NCBI GenBank assembly: GCA_027403435.1
Contig: DAHZDR010000312.1
Location: 1 to 6,543, forward strand
Length of the DNA stretch: 6,543 nucleotides
Source of the DNA: Deltaproteobacteria bacterium
Lineage (GTDB): Bacteria > Desulfobacterota > Binatia > Binatales > Binataceae
Direction of reading: 5' to 3'
Of this stretch, positions 1 through 5,900 are shown in pieces (the first letter of the stretch is position 1; each line of letters opens with the position of its first letter). The notes below the pieces were generated by a model that was not told the DNA's origin, ran no database searches, and saw only the letters and a list, made by a program, of their open reading frames with translations. The position numbers were made by a program, and so were the translations under genes.

Positions 1-378
1 GCCGAAGTCGTAAACCGAGCCCAGGGCGCCGGCCCTGGGGTCCCGCGCACCGTAGTAAACGCGCGCAATCCGGGCGTGGATAATGGCGCCCACGCACATC
101 GCGCACGGCTCCAGCGTGACGTAAATTTCGGCGCCCGGCAGCCGGTAGACGCCGAGCGCCGCCGCCGCCGCGCGAATCGCGACGATTTCGGCGTGCGCGG
201 TCGGATCCGACGCGGCGATCGGCCGATTGCCGCCGGCGCCGACAATCGCGCCATCGAGCGCCACGATCGCGCCGACCGGAACTTCGCCCGCCGCCGCCGC
301 GCGCCGCGCCTCGTCGAGCGCCCGCGCCATCAGGGCCGCGTCGCCGCGCGCCGGACGGTTTTCGTTCGCCATCCCCAT
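1..378 (-). CDS. tadA: tRNA-specific adenosine deaminase TadA (partial; C-terminus beyond the left edge)
   Basis: This is the zinc enzyme that deaminates adenosine 34 to inosine in the anticodon of tRNA-Arg(ACG), allowing wobble decoding. Read from an ATG at 378, the frame stays open for 126 codons to base 1. It shows the cytidine-deaminase fold signature: H-A-E at residues 62-64 (zinc ligand His and proton-shuttle Glu) and P-C-A-M-C at 91-95 (zinc ligands Cys92 and Cys95). The G-A-R-D-P-R-A-G block at 110-117 is the tRNA-facing region in TadA. The family is usually about 150-170 residues, so roughly the last 30 are missing. A second in-frame ATG at 372 is an alternative start, and neither has a strong Shine-Dalgarno. 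Alanine runs near residues 27-30 and 70-74 come from GCG/GCC repeats. The gene is divergent from the rhodanese gene. Other cytidine/guanine deaminases are less likely given the PCAMC and GARD context. Confidence 0.93.
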   Translation of the reverse strand, partial: MGMANENRPARGDAALMARALDEARRAAAAGEVPVGAIVALDGAIVGAGGNRPIAASDPTAHAEIVAIRAAAAALGVYRLPGAEIYVTLEPCAMCVGAIIHARIARVYYGARDPRAGALGSVYDFG

Positions 379-400
379 GATGGTAGATTCTTGCAGCGGG

Positions 401-419
401 GCGGAAAACCACTTTCCGC
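401..419. promoter_or_regulatory. Perfect 7-bp inverted repeat in the tadA/rhodanese divergent gap
   Basis: GCGGAAA (401-407) and TTTCCGC (413-419) are exact inverted copies separated by 5 bases. The dyad lies about 22 bp upstream of the tadA ATG and 33 bp upstream of the rhodanese ATG, where a shared operator or a leader hairpin could sit. I see no good -35/-10 pair around it, so a regulatory role is inference only. Confidence 0.35.
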
Positions 420-452
420 GCAAGCCGCGCATTTTGACGCATCCGGGTTGGC

Positions 453-779
453 ATGGCGCAAATTCCTGAAATCGAACCGGCCGAACTGAAAGCGCGGCGC
501 GACCGCGGCGAAAATCCCAACGTGCTCGACGTGCGCGAACCCGAAGAGGTCGCGATTGCGCCTTTCCCCGGCGCAACCCATATTCCGATGGGCGAGGTTC
601 CGGCGCGAAGCGGCGAACTCGATCGCGCCGCCGAATGGATCGTCGTATGCCATCATGGGGTGCGCAGCGCGCAGGTGGCGATTTACCTGACGCGCGCGGG
701 CTTCGCCCGCGTCGTCAATCTGAGCGGCGGAATCGACGCTTGGTCCGCGGACGCCGACCCCGCGACGCCACGCTACTGA
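453..779 (+). CDS. Single-domain rhodanese-like sulfurtransferase
   Basis: The 108-residue product is a stand-alone rhodanese domain of the GlpE/PspE size class. Such proteins carry a persulfide on a catalytic cysteine and pass sulfur to cyanide, thiols or protein partners; it has no signal peptide and should be cytosolic. Visible marks are N-V-L-D-V-R-E-P-E-E (23-32, the CH2A-type start), G-A-x-H-I-P (40-45), and the active-site loop C-H-H-G-V-R-S with catalytic Cys66 at 66-72. N-L-S-G-G-I-D-A-W (89-97) is the usual C-terminal signature. A six-residue loop after the Cys points to sulfur rather than phosphate chemistry. No clear Shine-Dalgarno precedes the ATG, but no better in-frame start exists and the domain begins at once. 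The nitrilase-family gene follows 34 bp downstream on the same strand and is probably co-transcribed. The physiological acceptor is unknown. Confidence 0.9.
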   Translation: MAQIPEIEPAELKARRDRGENPNVLDVREPEEVAIAPFPGATHIPMGEVPARSGELDRAAEWIVVCHHGVRSAQVAIYLTRAGFARVVNLSGGIDAWSADADPATPRY

Positions 780-813
780 CGGCGCGGCGGTCGCGGCAAG
801 GAGCGATTCGGCT

Positions 814-1620
814 ATGACTTTTCTCGCGGCGGCGGTGCAGATGGCGAGCAAGAGCGACAAGCGCGCCAACCTCGAACGCGCCGAACGGCTGATCCGGCTG
901 GCCGCCGCGCGCGGCGCCCAATTCGTCGCGCTGCCGGAAACCTTCAACTGGCGCGGGAAACGCGCCGACGAGCCCGCCGCCGCCGAAACCCTCGAAGGCG
1001 AGTCGCTGGCGCTGATGGCGCGGCTGGCGCGCGAACTGCAAATCCATCTGCTGGCCGGCTCGATCGCCGAAAGCGCGGCGGGCCAGGAAAAACGCTACAA
1101 CACTTCGGTGCTGCTCGGTCCCGACGGCGCGCGGCTGGCGGTCTATCGCAAGTTTCATCTGTTCGACGTCGATTTGCCCGGCCGCGTGACGATTAAGGAA
1201 TCCGACGCCAAAACGCCGGGCACGGAAATCGTCGTCGCCGCGACCGCGATCGGCAAAATCGGCATGAGCGTATGCTACGACCTGCGCTTTCCCGAACTAT
1301 ACCGGCGGCTGGTCTTCGCCGGCGCGCAAATCCTCGCGATTCCCAGCGCTTTCACTTTTCCGACCGGCGAAGCCCATTGGGAAACGCTGCTGCGCGCCCG
1401 CGCGATCGAAAACCAATGCTACGTCATCGCGCCGGCGCAATTCGGCCCGAACGTCCATGGTTTCAGCGACTACGGCAATTCGCTGATCGTCGATCCGTGG
1501 GGCCGCGTGCTGGCGCGCGCGCCCGATCAGGAGGGCGTCATCGTCGCGCCGCTGGATTTCGACTATCTGGAAAGAGTGCGCCGCGAATTGCCCGCGCTGA
1601 CCCACGGCAGGCTGGGATAA
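814..1620 (+). CDS. Nitrilase-superfamily carbon-nitrogen hydrolase, probable deaminated glutathione amidase (Nit1-like)
   Basis: The product is 268 residues, typical for a single-domain C-N hydrolase. The catalytic triad is readable: Glu42 in L-P-E-T-F-N, Lys113 in Y-R-K-F-H-L-F-D-V-D, and the nucleophile Cys154 in G-M-S-V-C-Y-D-L-R-F-P. The K-F-H-L-F-D-V-D stretch, T-G-E-A-H-W (184-189) and a C-terminus near L-P-A-L-T-H fit the Nit1/YbeM branch. That branch hydrolyses deaminated glutathione, a transaminase side product, to 2-oxoglutarate and Cys-Gly as metabolite repair. This substrate is inferred from family resemblance; omega-amidase (Nit2-like) or another amidase is possible. An AAGGAG Shine-Dalgarno at 798-803, ten bases before the ATG, supports the start. 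The rhodanese gene lies just upstream, so the pair may form a small thiol/sulfur operon. There is no signal peptide, so the enzyme should be cytosolic. Confidence 0.9.
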   Translation: MTFLAAAVQMASKSDKRANLERAERLIRLAAARGAQFVALPETFNWRGKRADEPAAAETLEGESLALMARLARELQIHLLAGSIAESAAGQEKRYNTSVLLGPDGARLAVYRKFHLFDVDLPGRVTIKESDAKTPGTEIVVAATAIGKIGMSVCYDLRFPELYRRLVFAGAQILAIPSAFTFPTGEAHWETLLRARAIENQCYVIAPAQFGPNVHGFSDYGNSLIVDPWGRVLARAPDQEGVIVAPLDFDYLERVRRELPALTHGRLG

Positions 1621-1781
1621 AGCTTATTTGGGCGCTAACGCTTGACGATTGTCGCTGGTAGGATTAAGCAGGCTCTCACATTCGGTAACGCGTCGCCCTT
1701 ATCCAGCGATCATCGCCCCGCACCGAACCGCGACGCGCGCGCCGCGGCGGGCGGGAGTAAAGGCGCGCAAGGAAACAGGTT

Positions 1782-2954
1782 ATGGCAGAAGGACCACTGG
1801 TCGGTTTTCGCATCCTCGATCTGACGCAGGTCGTTTCGGGACCGTTTTGCACGATGCTGCTGGGCGATTTGGGCGCCGACGTGATCAAAATCGAGCCGCC
1901 CGAAGGCGACGCGACGCGTCTGTTCGGCCGCCCGTTCAGAAACGGCGTCACCGCGACCTTCCTCAACTTCAACCGCAACAAGCGCGGCGTGGTCGTCGAT
2001 CTCAAACTTGAGCACGGGCGCGATATCGTGCGCCGCCTCGCGGTCAAGGCCGACGCCATTATCGAAAACAACCGGCCCGGCGTCGCCGACCGCCTCGGCA
2101 TCGGCTACGCCGATCTCCGCCGCGCCAATCCCAAAATCATCTACTGCTCGATTTGCGGCTTTGGCCCCAAGGGTCCGCACGCCAACGCCCCCGCCTACGA
2201 TCCGGTCATCCAGGGCTATTCCGGAATGGCCTTCGTGCAGGGCGGCAAGGAAAACAAGCCGACCGCGGTCAAGATGGCGCTGGCGGACAAAATCGCCGGC
2301 ATGACCGCCGCGCTCAGTATCGTGAGCGCCCTGCACGCCACCCGCAATCGCGGCGTCGGCCAATATATCCGCGTGCCGATGACCGAGGCGATGATGGCGT
2401 TTTCCGCCAACGACTCCGCCTTTCTCGGCTACACCTTTCTGCCCGATGCGGAATTCAAGGACACCGTGCCCAAAAGCGGCAGTCTCGATCCGTTCCGCAC
2501 CGCCGACGGATGGGTGACGATCGCGCCCTTCAAGGACGACCAATGGCAACGGCTGTGCGAGGGCGTGGGCCATCCCGAGTGGTGGCAGGTCGAAAACCGC
2601 ACGGAACGGATGCGCACGGCGCTGCGCGGAATCGCGAAGCTCTTTCCGGAACGCGAGAGCGCGCACTGGCTGGCGGCGCTCGAGCGCGCCGACGTGCCCT
2701 GCGGCCCGGTCCACAACTACGACACGCTCTTCGACGATCCCGACGCGGTCGCCAACGAAAACTTCGTCGAATACGACCATCCCGACGGCGGACGGGCGCG
2801 CGCGGTGAATCCCGGGATGCGCTTCAGCGAAACTCCCGCGCGCATCTGGCGGATGGCGCCGCGCCTGGGCGAACATACCGAGGAAGTGCTGCGCGAGGCC
2901 GGCCTGTCGCGCGCCCAGGTCGAGGAGCTGCGCGCCGAAAAGGCGATCAACTAA
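1782..2954 (+). CDS. Class III CoA-transferase (CaiB/BaiF family), substrate unknown
   Basis: Family III CoA-transferases move CoA between organic acids through aspartyl-CoA thioester and mixed-anhydride intermediates, working as interlocked dimers; relatives include formyl-CoA, crotonobetainyl-CoA and succinyl-CoA:acid transferases. The 390-residue length is usual. The N-terminal block G-F-R-I-L-D-L-T-Q-V-V-S-G-P (8-21) followed by L-G-D-L-G-A-D-V-I-K-I-E (27-38) is the family hallmark. Asp169 in A-L-A-D-K-I-A-G falls where the catalytic Asp of formyl-CoA transferase and CaiB lies. The middle has Y-D-P-V-I-Q-G-Y-S-G (139-148), and the C-terminal part has the usual D-V-P-C-G-P-V (304-310) and L-G-E-H-T-E-E-V-L (362-370) motifs. 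I do not see the glycine-rich GGGGQ loop of true formyl-CoA transferases, so oxalate use is less likely. AAGGAA at 1769-1774, seven bases before the ATG, supports the start. A 161-bp gap separates it from the upstream gene, so it may have its own promoter. No partner acyl-CoA gene is in view to suggest a substrate. Confidence 0.92.
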   Translation: MAEGPLVGFRILDLTQVVSGPFCTMLLGDLGADVIKIEPPEGDATRLFGRPFRNGVTATFLNFNRNKRGVVVDLKLEHGRDIVRRLAVKADAIIENNRPGVADRLGIGYADLRRANPKIIYCSICGFGPKGPHANAPAYDPVIQGYSGMAFVQGGKENKPTAVKMALADKIAGMTAALSIVSALHATRNRGVGQYIRVPMTEAMMAFSANDSAFLGYTFLPDAEFKDTVPKSGSLDPFRTADGWVTIAPFKDDQWQRLCEGVGHPEWWQVENRTERMRTALRGIAKLFPERESAHWLAALERADVPCGPVHNYDTLFDDPDAVANENFVEYDHPDGGRARAVNPGMRFSETPARIWRMAPRLGEHTEEVLREAGLSRAQVEELRAEKAIN

Positions 2955-2980
2955 ATCGCGCGCGCCGATCCGCCGCGCGC

Positions 2981-2986
2981 TATAAT
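2981..2986 (+). promoter_or_regulatory. Perfect TATAAT -10 candidate upstream of catalase
   Basis: TATAAT matches the sigma70 -10 consensus exactly in a region otherwise almost all G/C, 157 bp before the catalase ATG. The -35 position at 16-18 bp spacing is only alternating CG, so the promoter would need an activator (for example an OxyR-type factor, as is common for catalases) or is weak. The hexamer lies in the loop of an inverted repeat, CCGCCG (2970-2975) with CGGCGG (2987-2992), which could be an overlapping operator. If used, transcription would begin near 2993 and leave an untranslated leader of about 150 bases. Confidence 0.4.
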
Positions 2987-3044
2987 CGGCGGGTGCGCCG
3001 CAACCCCGGCCAAAAGCCGCGCGCCCGATCCGGGCAATCCCGGA

Positions 3045-3076
3045 ATGCTCGCGCGCCAGGCTTGCATGCTCGCGCG
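3045..3076 (+). repeat. 11-bp direct repeat at 21-bp spacing in the catalase leader
   Basis: ATGCTCGCGCG occurs exactly at 3045-3055 and again at 3066-3076. The start-to-start distance of 21 bp is two helical turns, so both copies would face the same side of the DNA. This is the arrangement of tandem binding sites for a dimeric or cooperatively binding regulator. The low-complexity CGCG part makes a chance match more likely than the length alone suggests. Confidence 0.4.
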
Positions 3077-3108
3077 GCGCATCGGCGTTCCGCCCGCTTA
3101 CGGCCAAC

Positions 3109-3121
3109 ACTGAGGTTCAGT
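3109..3121 (+). other. Small hairpin just upstream of the catalase ribosome binding site
   Basis: ACTGA (3109-3113) and TCAGT (3117-3121) form a 5-bp stem with a GGT loop. It ends five bases before the AAAGGAG Shine-Dalgarno (3127-3133). It could modulate ribosome access, but it is short and may be coincidental. Confidence 0.2.
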
Positions 3122-3143
3122 CAGCGAAAGGAGTAATCAGCCC

Positions 3144-4601
3144 ATGAAGGATAAAACGCTTACCACTGAGGCGGGAGCTCCGGTCGCCGACAATCAGAAT
3201 TCGCAGACCGCCGGACCCTCCGGACCGATTCTCATTCAGGACCATCACCTGATCGAAAAGCTCGCCCATTTCGACCGCGAACGAATCCCGGAACGCGTCG
3301 TGCACGCCAAAGGCTCCGGCGCGCACGGCTATTTCGAGGTCGGCGCCGACTGTTCACGCTGGACGCGGGCGAAATTTCTCTCATCCGTGGGCAAACGCAC
3401 GGAGTTGTTTGCGCGTTTTTCCACCGTCGCGGGAGAAAAAGGCTCGGCCGACACGGTGCGCGATCCGCGCGGCTTCGCGATCAAGTTCTATACCGAAGAA
3501 GGCAACTACGATCTGGTCGGCAACAACACGCCGATTTTCTTCATTCGCGACCCGCTCAAATTTCCCGACTTCATCCATACCCAGAAGCGCGATCCCCACA
3601 CCAACGTGCAGGAGCCGGACGCGGTCTGGGATTTCTTCTCGCACAGCCCCGAAATGACCCATCAGTTCACCATGCTGTTCGGCGACCGCGGCATCCCCGC
3701 CACCTTTCGGCACATGGACGGCTTCAGTTCCCATACTTACCAATGGGTCAACGAGGCCGGAGAAGTTTACTGGGTCAAGTATCATTTCAAGACCGACCAG
3801 GGAATCAAGTGCCTGACCAGCGCCGAGGCGATGCGGATCGCCGGCGAAAACCCCGACCATCACCATCTCGATTTGCTGCGCGCGATCGAGCGCGGCGAAT
3901 TTCCGTCATGGACGCTCAAGATGCAGATCATGCCGGCCGCCGCCGCCGCGCAATACCGCTTCAATCCGTTCGATTTGACCAAAGTCTGGCCGAACCGGGA
4001 CTATCCGTTGATTCCGGTCGGGCGGATGGTTCTGAACCGCAATCCGGATAACTATTTCGCGGAAGTCGAACAGGCCGCCTTCAATCCGGCGAACTTCGTG
4101 CCGGGAATCGGCCCGTCGCCGGACAAGATGCTGCAGGGGCGGCTGTTTTCCTACGGCGACACCCATCGCTACCGGCTCGGCGTCAATCATACGCAATTGC
4201 CGATCAACCGTCCGCACGCCGCCGCGGCCGCGAACTACTCGCGCGACGGCGCGATGCGCTTCGACGGGAATTACGGGCCCGCGAAAAATTACGAGCCGAA
4301 CAGTTTCGACGGTCCGGCCCAGACCAACCGCGCGCTCTATGCGCCGATTGAGGTGCGCGGACTCGCCGGCAGCCACGCGCCCGAGCGTCACGCCGAAGAC
4401 AACGACTTCGTGCAAGCCGGCGCGCTCTACCGCCTGATGAAGGAAGACGAAAAGCTGCGGCTGGTCGAAAATCTCGCGGGCGGCCTCGCGCGGGTCAGCC
4501 GTGACGATATCGTCGCGCGCGCGATTGGCCATTTCCGCATGGCCGACCCCGACTACGGCGATCGACTTGAAAAACGCCTGAAGGAGCTGCGCAAGCGCTA
4601 G
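3144..4601 (+). CDS. katA: Monofunctional haem catalase, small-subunit (clade 3-like) type
   Basis: The enzyme dismutates hydrogen peroxide to water and oxygen. At 485 residues it matches small-subunit catalases and lacks the extra C-terminal flavodoxin-like domain of large KatE-type enzymes. The active-site signature spans F-D-R-E-R-I-P-E-R-V-V-H-A-K-G (43-57), with distal catalytic His54. Asn127 in V-G-N-N-T-P is the distal partner. The proximal haem-ligand signature R-L-F-S-Y-G-D-T-H-R-Y-R-L-G (333-346) contributes Tyr337. N-P-F-D-L-T-K-V-W-P (274-283) is typical of the clade. A five-alanine run (265-269) sits in a segment that often carries acidic residues. The N-terminal 28 residues are polar and weakly conserved, with no signal peptide, so it is cytoplasmic. 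AAAGGAG at 3127-3133, ten bases from the ATG, fixes the start. The gene has its own 189-bp upstream region and is probably monocistronic. It converges with the methyltransferase gene. Confidence 0.97.
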   Translation: MKDKTLTTEAGAPVADNQNSQTAGPSGPILIQDHHLIEKLAHFDRERIPERVVHAKGSGAHGYFEVGADCSRWTRAKFLSSVGKRTELFARFSTVAGEKGSADTVRDPRGFAIKFYTEEGNYDLVGNNTPIFFIRDPLKFPDFIHTQKRDPHTNVQEPDAVWDFFSHSPEMTHQFTMLFGDRGIPATFRHMDGFSSHTYQWVNEAGEVYWVKYHFKTDQGIKCLTSAEAMRIAGENPDHHHLDLLRAIERGEFPSWTLKMQIMPAAAAAQYRFNPFDLTKVWPNRDYPLIPVGRMVLNRNPDNYFAEVEQAAFNPANFVPGIGPSPDKMLQGRLFSYGDTHRYRLGVNHTQLPINRPHAAAAANYSRDGAMRFDGNYGPAKNYEPNSFDGPAQTNRALYAPIEVRGLAGSHAPERHAEDNDFVQAGALYRLMKEDEKLRLVENLAGGLARVSRDDIVARAIGHFRMADPDYGDRLEKRLKELRKR

Positions 4602-4607
4602 GCCTGG

Positions 4608-4619
4608 CCGATCGATCGG
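4608..4619. repeat. 12-bp perfect palindrome in the convergent intergenic gap
   Basis: CCGATCGATCGG is fully self-complementary and lies seven bases past the catalase stop, in the 57-bp gap before the methyltransferase stop. It shares the GATCGATC core with the palindrome at 5859-5872 on the other side of the methyltransferase gene. No U-tract follows on either strand, so it is not a standard intrinsic terminator, and I see no better terminator in this gap. Confidence 0.4.
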
Positions 4620-4658
4620 GAATCGCCCGCGCGCGCCGAAAATTTCGCGGATGCGGAA

Positions 4659-5855
4659 TCAGGAATTGCGCATTACGTAGATCGTGGCGGGCGCGCCGAG
4701 AATCGCAACCCGGAAAATCCGCTCCGGACGCATCCGTTCGCGCCGGATCGCCTGATCCATCAGGCGCGAGTCCGCCGTAAGGATCACGAACGTGGCGCCG
4801 GGCGCGGCCACCCGGCGCAGCTCGGCAAGCGCGCGCGGATAGAGCGCCAGGTTCTCCTCATGCGAGCCGTGCCGCCGGCCCCACGGCAGATTGGTCACGA
4901 CCTTGGTGACGCAAGCGCGCGCGAGCGGCAACGCGGTCGCGTTCCATTCGTGCAGTTCGAGCGGCTGATGGCGCGGGCCGATATTTTCGCGCGCGGCGGC
5001 CAGCGCGGCCGGATCGCTATCGCCGCCAATCAGTTTGGCGTAGCGCCCCAGATGGGCCCGTTCGACCAGCACGGTGCCGGCGCCGCAGAACGGATCGAGC
5101 GTCACGTCATGCTCCGCCGGCTCGGACAGCCACGCCATCGCGGCCGCCACCGCCGGCCGCAGTGAGCCGGGGAGATGGGCCGCCTTATACTCGCGATGGC
5201 GCATGCGTTCATCGCTCAGCCGCAGCGCGAGCAGGAACTCCCCCGGCAGCATCGTGGCCCAGAATTCAACGTCGGCGCCGGCCTCGTCGTCGGCCAGACG
5301 CCATACATGGTCGCCGCGTTCGACCATCGCGTTTTCGACCGCGCGTCTGAAATCGACGCGCCGGAACTCGTGATCGCCCGCCATCCGCGCGACCACCCGG
5401 AACTGGATCCGCCGCCCCGCGCGGCCGCCCGGAGTGAAGCGCGCGCGCGTCTCCAGCGCTTCGTCGATATGGCGCGCGCCATGCACCGCCGCGCGCACCC
5501 GCTCGAGCGCGGCCCCCGGACGCGCCGGCGCGGCCGGGTTGGCGGGCGCGAAACGGCGATAGCCGACCAGCGCGAACAGGTCTTCGACCGAACGCAGCGC
5601 GCGCAGCGAATCGATCCGTTCGGCGTGGAAAATCGTGGCCCCGGCGCGATCGCCGATCGTGCGCCGGGCGAGTTCGCGCGCCGCGCCGGAGGCGCCGCAG
5701 CGAAAGGCGATCTCGCTCCACGCGACGCCCTCGAGGCCGGGCTGCGTCTGCGCCAGATAAAGCCCCGCGGCGAAGCGAATCACGCCGCCCGGCGCAACGG
5801 CGGGCCGCCGCGCGGACGGATTAATCCGGCGCGCGTTCTGACCGCGATAGTTCAC
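4659..5855 (-). CDS. THUMP-domain class I RNA methyltransferase, THUMPD3/Trm14/TrmN-like (probable tRNA m2G methyltransferase)
   Basis: The product is up to 398 residues with two parts. Residues about 28-215 form an N-terminal RNA-binding region with a THUMP-like layout, starting G-L-Y-L-A-Q-T-Q-P-G-L-E-G. Residues about 220-398 form a Rossmann-fold SAM-dependent methyltransferase. R-E-Y-K with H-L-P-G-S-L-R-P (227-234) precedes motif I, D-P-F-C-G-A-G-T (254-261). The catalytic N-L-P-W-G-R-R (322-328) is followed by G-S-H-E-E-N-L-A-L-Y-P, closely resembling human THUMPD3 and archaeal/Thermus enzymes that make N2-methylguanosine at tRNA position 6. The exact target is inferred. An RlmL-type rRNA enzyme is the main alternative, but the post-motif IV stretch favours the tRNA group. 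The start is uncertain. GTG at 5855 has no Shine-Dalgarno and the first 24 residues are low-complexity; conserved sequence begins near Val25, itself a GTG at 5783, also without a clear ribosome site. It follows efp by 45 bp or more and is probably in the same operon. Confidence 0.88.
   Translation of the reverse strand: MNYRGQNARRINPSARRPAVAPGGVIRFAAGLYLAQTQPGLEGVAWSEIAFRCGASGAARELARRTIGDRAGATIFHAERIDSLRALRSVEDLFALVGYRRFAPANPAAPARPGAALERVRAAVHGARHIDEALETRARFTPGGRAGRRIQFRVVARMAGDHEFRRVDFRRAVENAMVERGDHVWRLADDEAGADVEFWATMLPGEFLLALRLSDERMRHREYKAAHLPGSLRPAVAAAMAWLSEPAEHDVTLDPFCGAGTVLVERAHLGRYAKLIGGDSDPAALAAARENIGPRHQPLELHEWNATALPLARACVTKVVTNLPWGRRHGSHEENLALYPRALAELRRVAAPGATFVILTADSRLMDQAIRRERMRPERIFRVAILGAPATIYVMRNS
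5817..5828. repeat. 12-bp perfect palindrome near the methyltransferase 5' end
   Basis: CGGATTAATCCG is exactly self-complementary. It lies inside the coding sequence if translation starts at GTG 5855, covering codons for residues 10-13. It lies in the leader if the start is GTG 5783. A perfect AT-centred palindrome in such GC-rich sequence looks like a protein-binding dyad, which slightly favours the later start. Confidence 0.35.
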
Positions 5856-5858
5856 TGT

Positions 5859-5872
5859 GATGATCGATCATC
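5859..5872. repeat. 14-bp perfect palindrome immediately before the methyltransferase GTG
   Basis: GATGATCGATCATC is exactly self-complementary and ends three bases upstream (on the minus strand) of the GTG at 5855. It occupies the position where a Shine-Dalgarno would be expected. It could be an operator, a short RNA hairpin that limits initiation, or a chance dyad built on two GATC words. Confidence 0.45.
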
Positions 5873-5891
5873 GGCCGCCGCGCCGCGGCCG
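5872..5891 (-). other. GC-rich 7-bp hairpin between efp and the methyltransferase gene
   Basis: CGGCCGC (5872-5878) pairs perfectly with GCGGCCG (5885-5891) around a 6-base loop, nine bases beyond the efp stop codon. On the minus strand no U-run follows, so it is not a typical intrinsic terminator. It may mark the 3' end or a processing/stability element of efp mRNA, giving different expression of the two genes. Confidence 0.4.
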
Positions 5892-5900
5892 GAAAGCGCG

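Noticed and set aside
330..947. A 205-codon minus-strand frame overlapping tadA, the rhodanese and the nitrilase gene
   Set aside because: The true minus-strand gene here is tadA in another frame, open to the window edge. This frame crosses two conserved plus-strand genes without any motif.
1642..1670. TTGACG as a -35 box for the CoA-transferase gene
   Set aside because: At 15-18 bp downstream no hexamer matches more than about two or three positions of TATAAT, so I do not call a promoter. The rest of the 161-bp gap shows nothing else convincing.
1710..3110. A 466-codon open frame on the minus strand opposite the CoA-transferase gene
   Set aside because: It is antisense to a clearly conserved enzyme. 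Its translation is low-complexity and Arg/Ala/Gly/Val-rich with no recognisable motifs, as expected for stop-poor shadow frames in high-GC DNA.
3906..4532. A 208-codon minus-strand frame inside the catalase gene
   Set aside because: It is fully antisense to highly conserved catalase sequence, and its product has no recognisable features.
4602..4658. Intrinsic terminator between the convergent catalase and methyltransferase genes
   Set aside because: Several short GC dyads are present, but none has an adjoining U-tract on either strand. Rho-dependent or other termination is as likely.
5852..5872. CRP/FNR-like site around TCACTGTGA and the neighbouring palindrome
   Set aside because: Half-site spacing does not fit TGTGA-N6-TCACA or TTGAT-N4-ATCAA, so the resemblance is partial.
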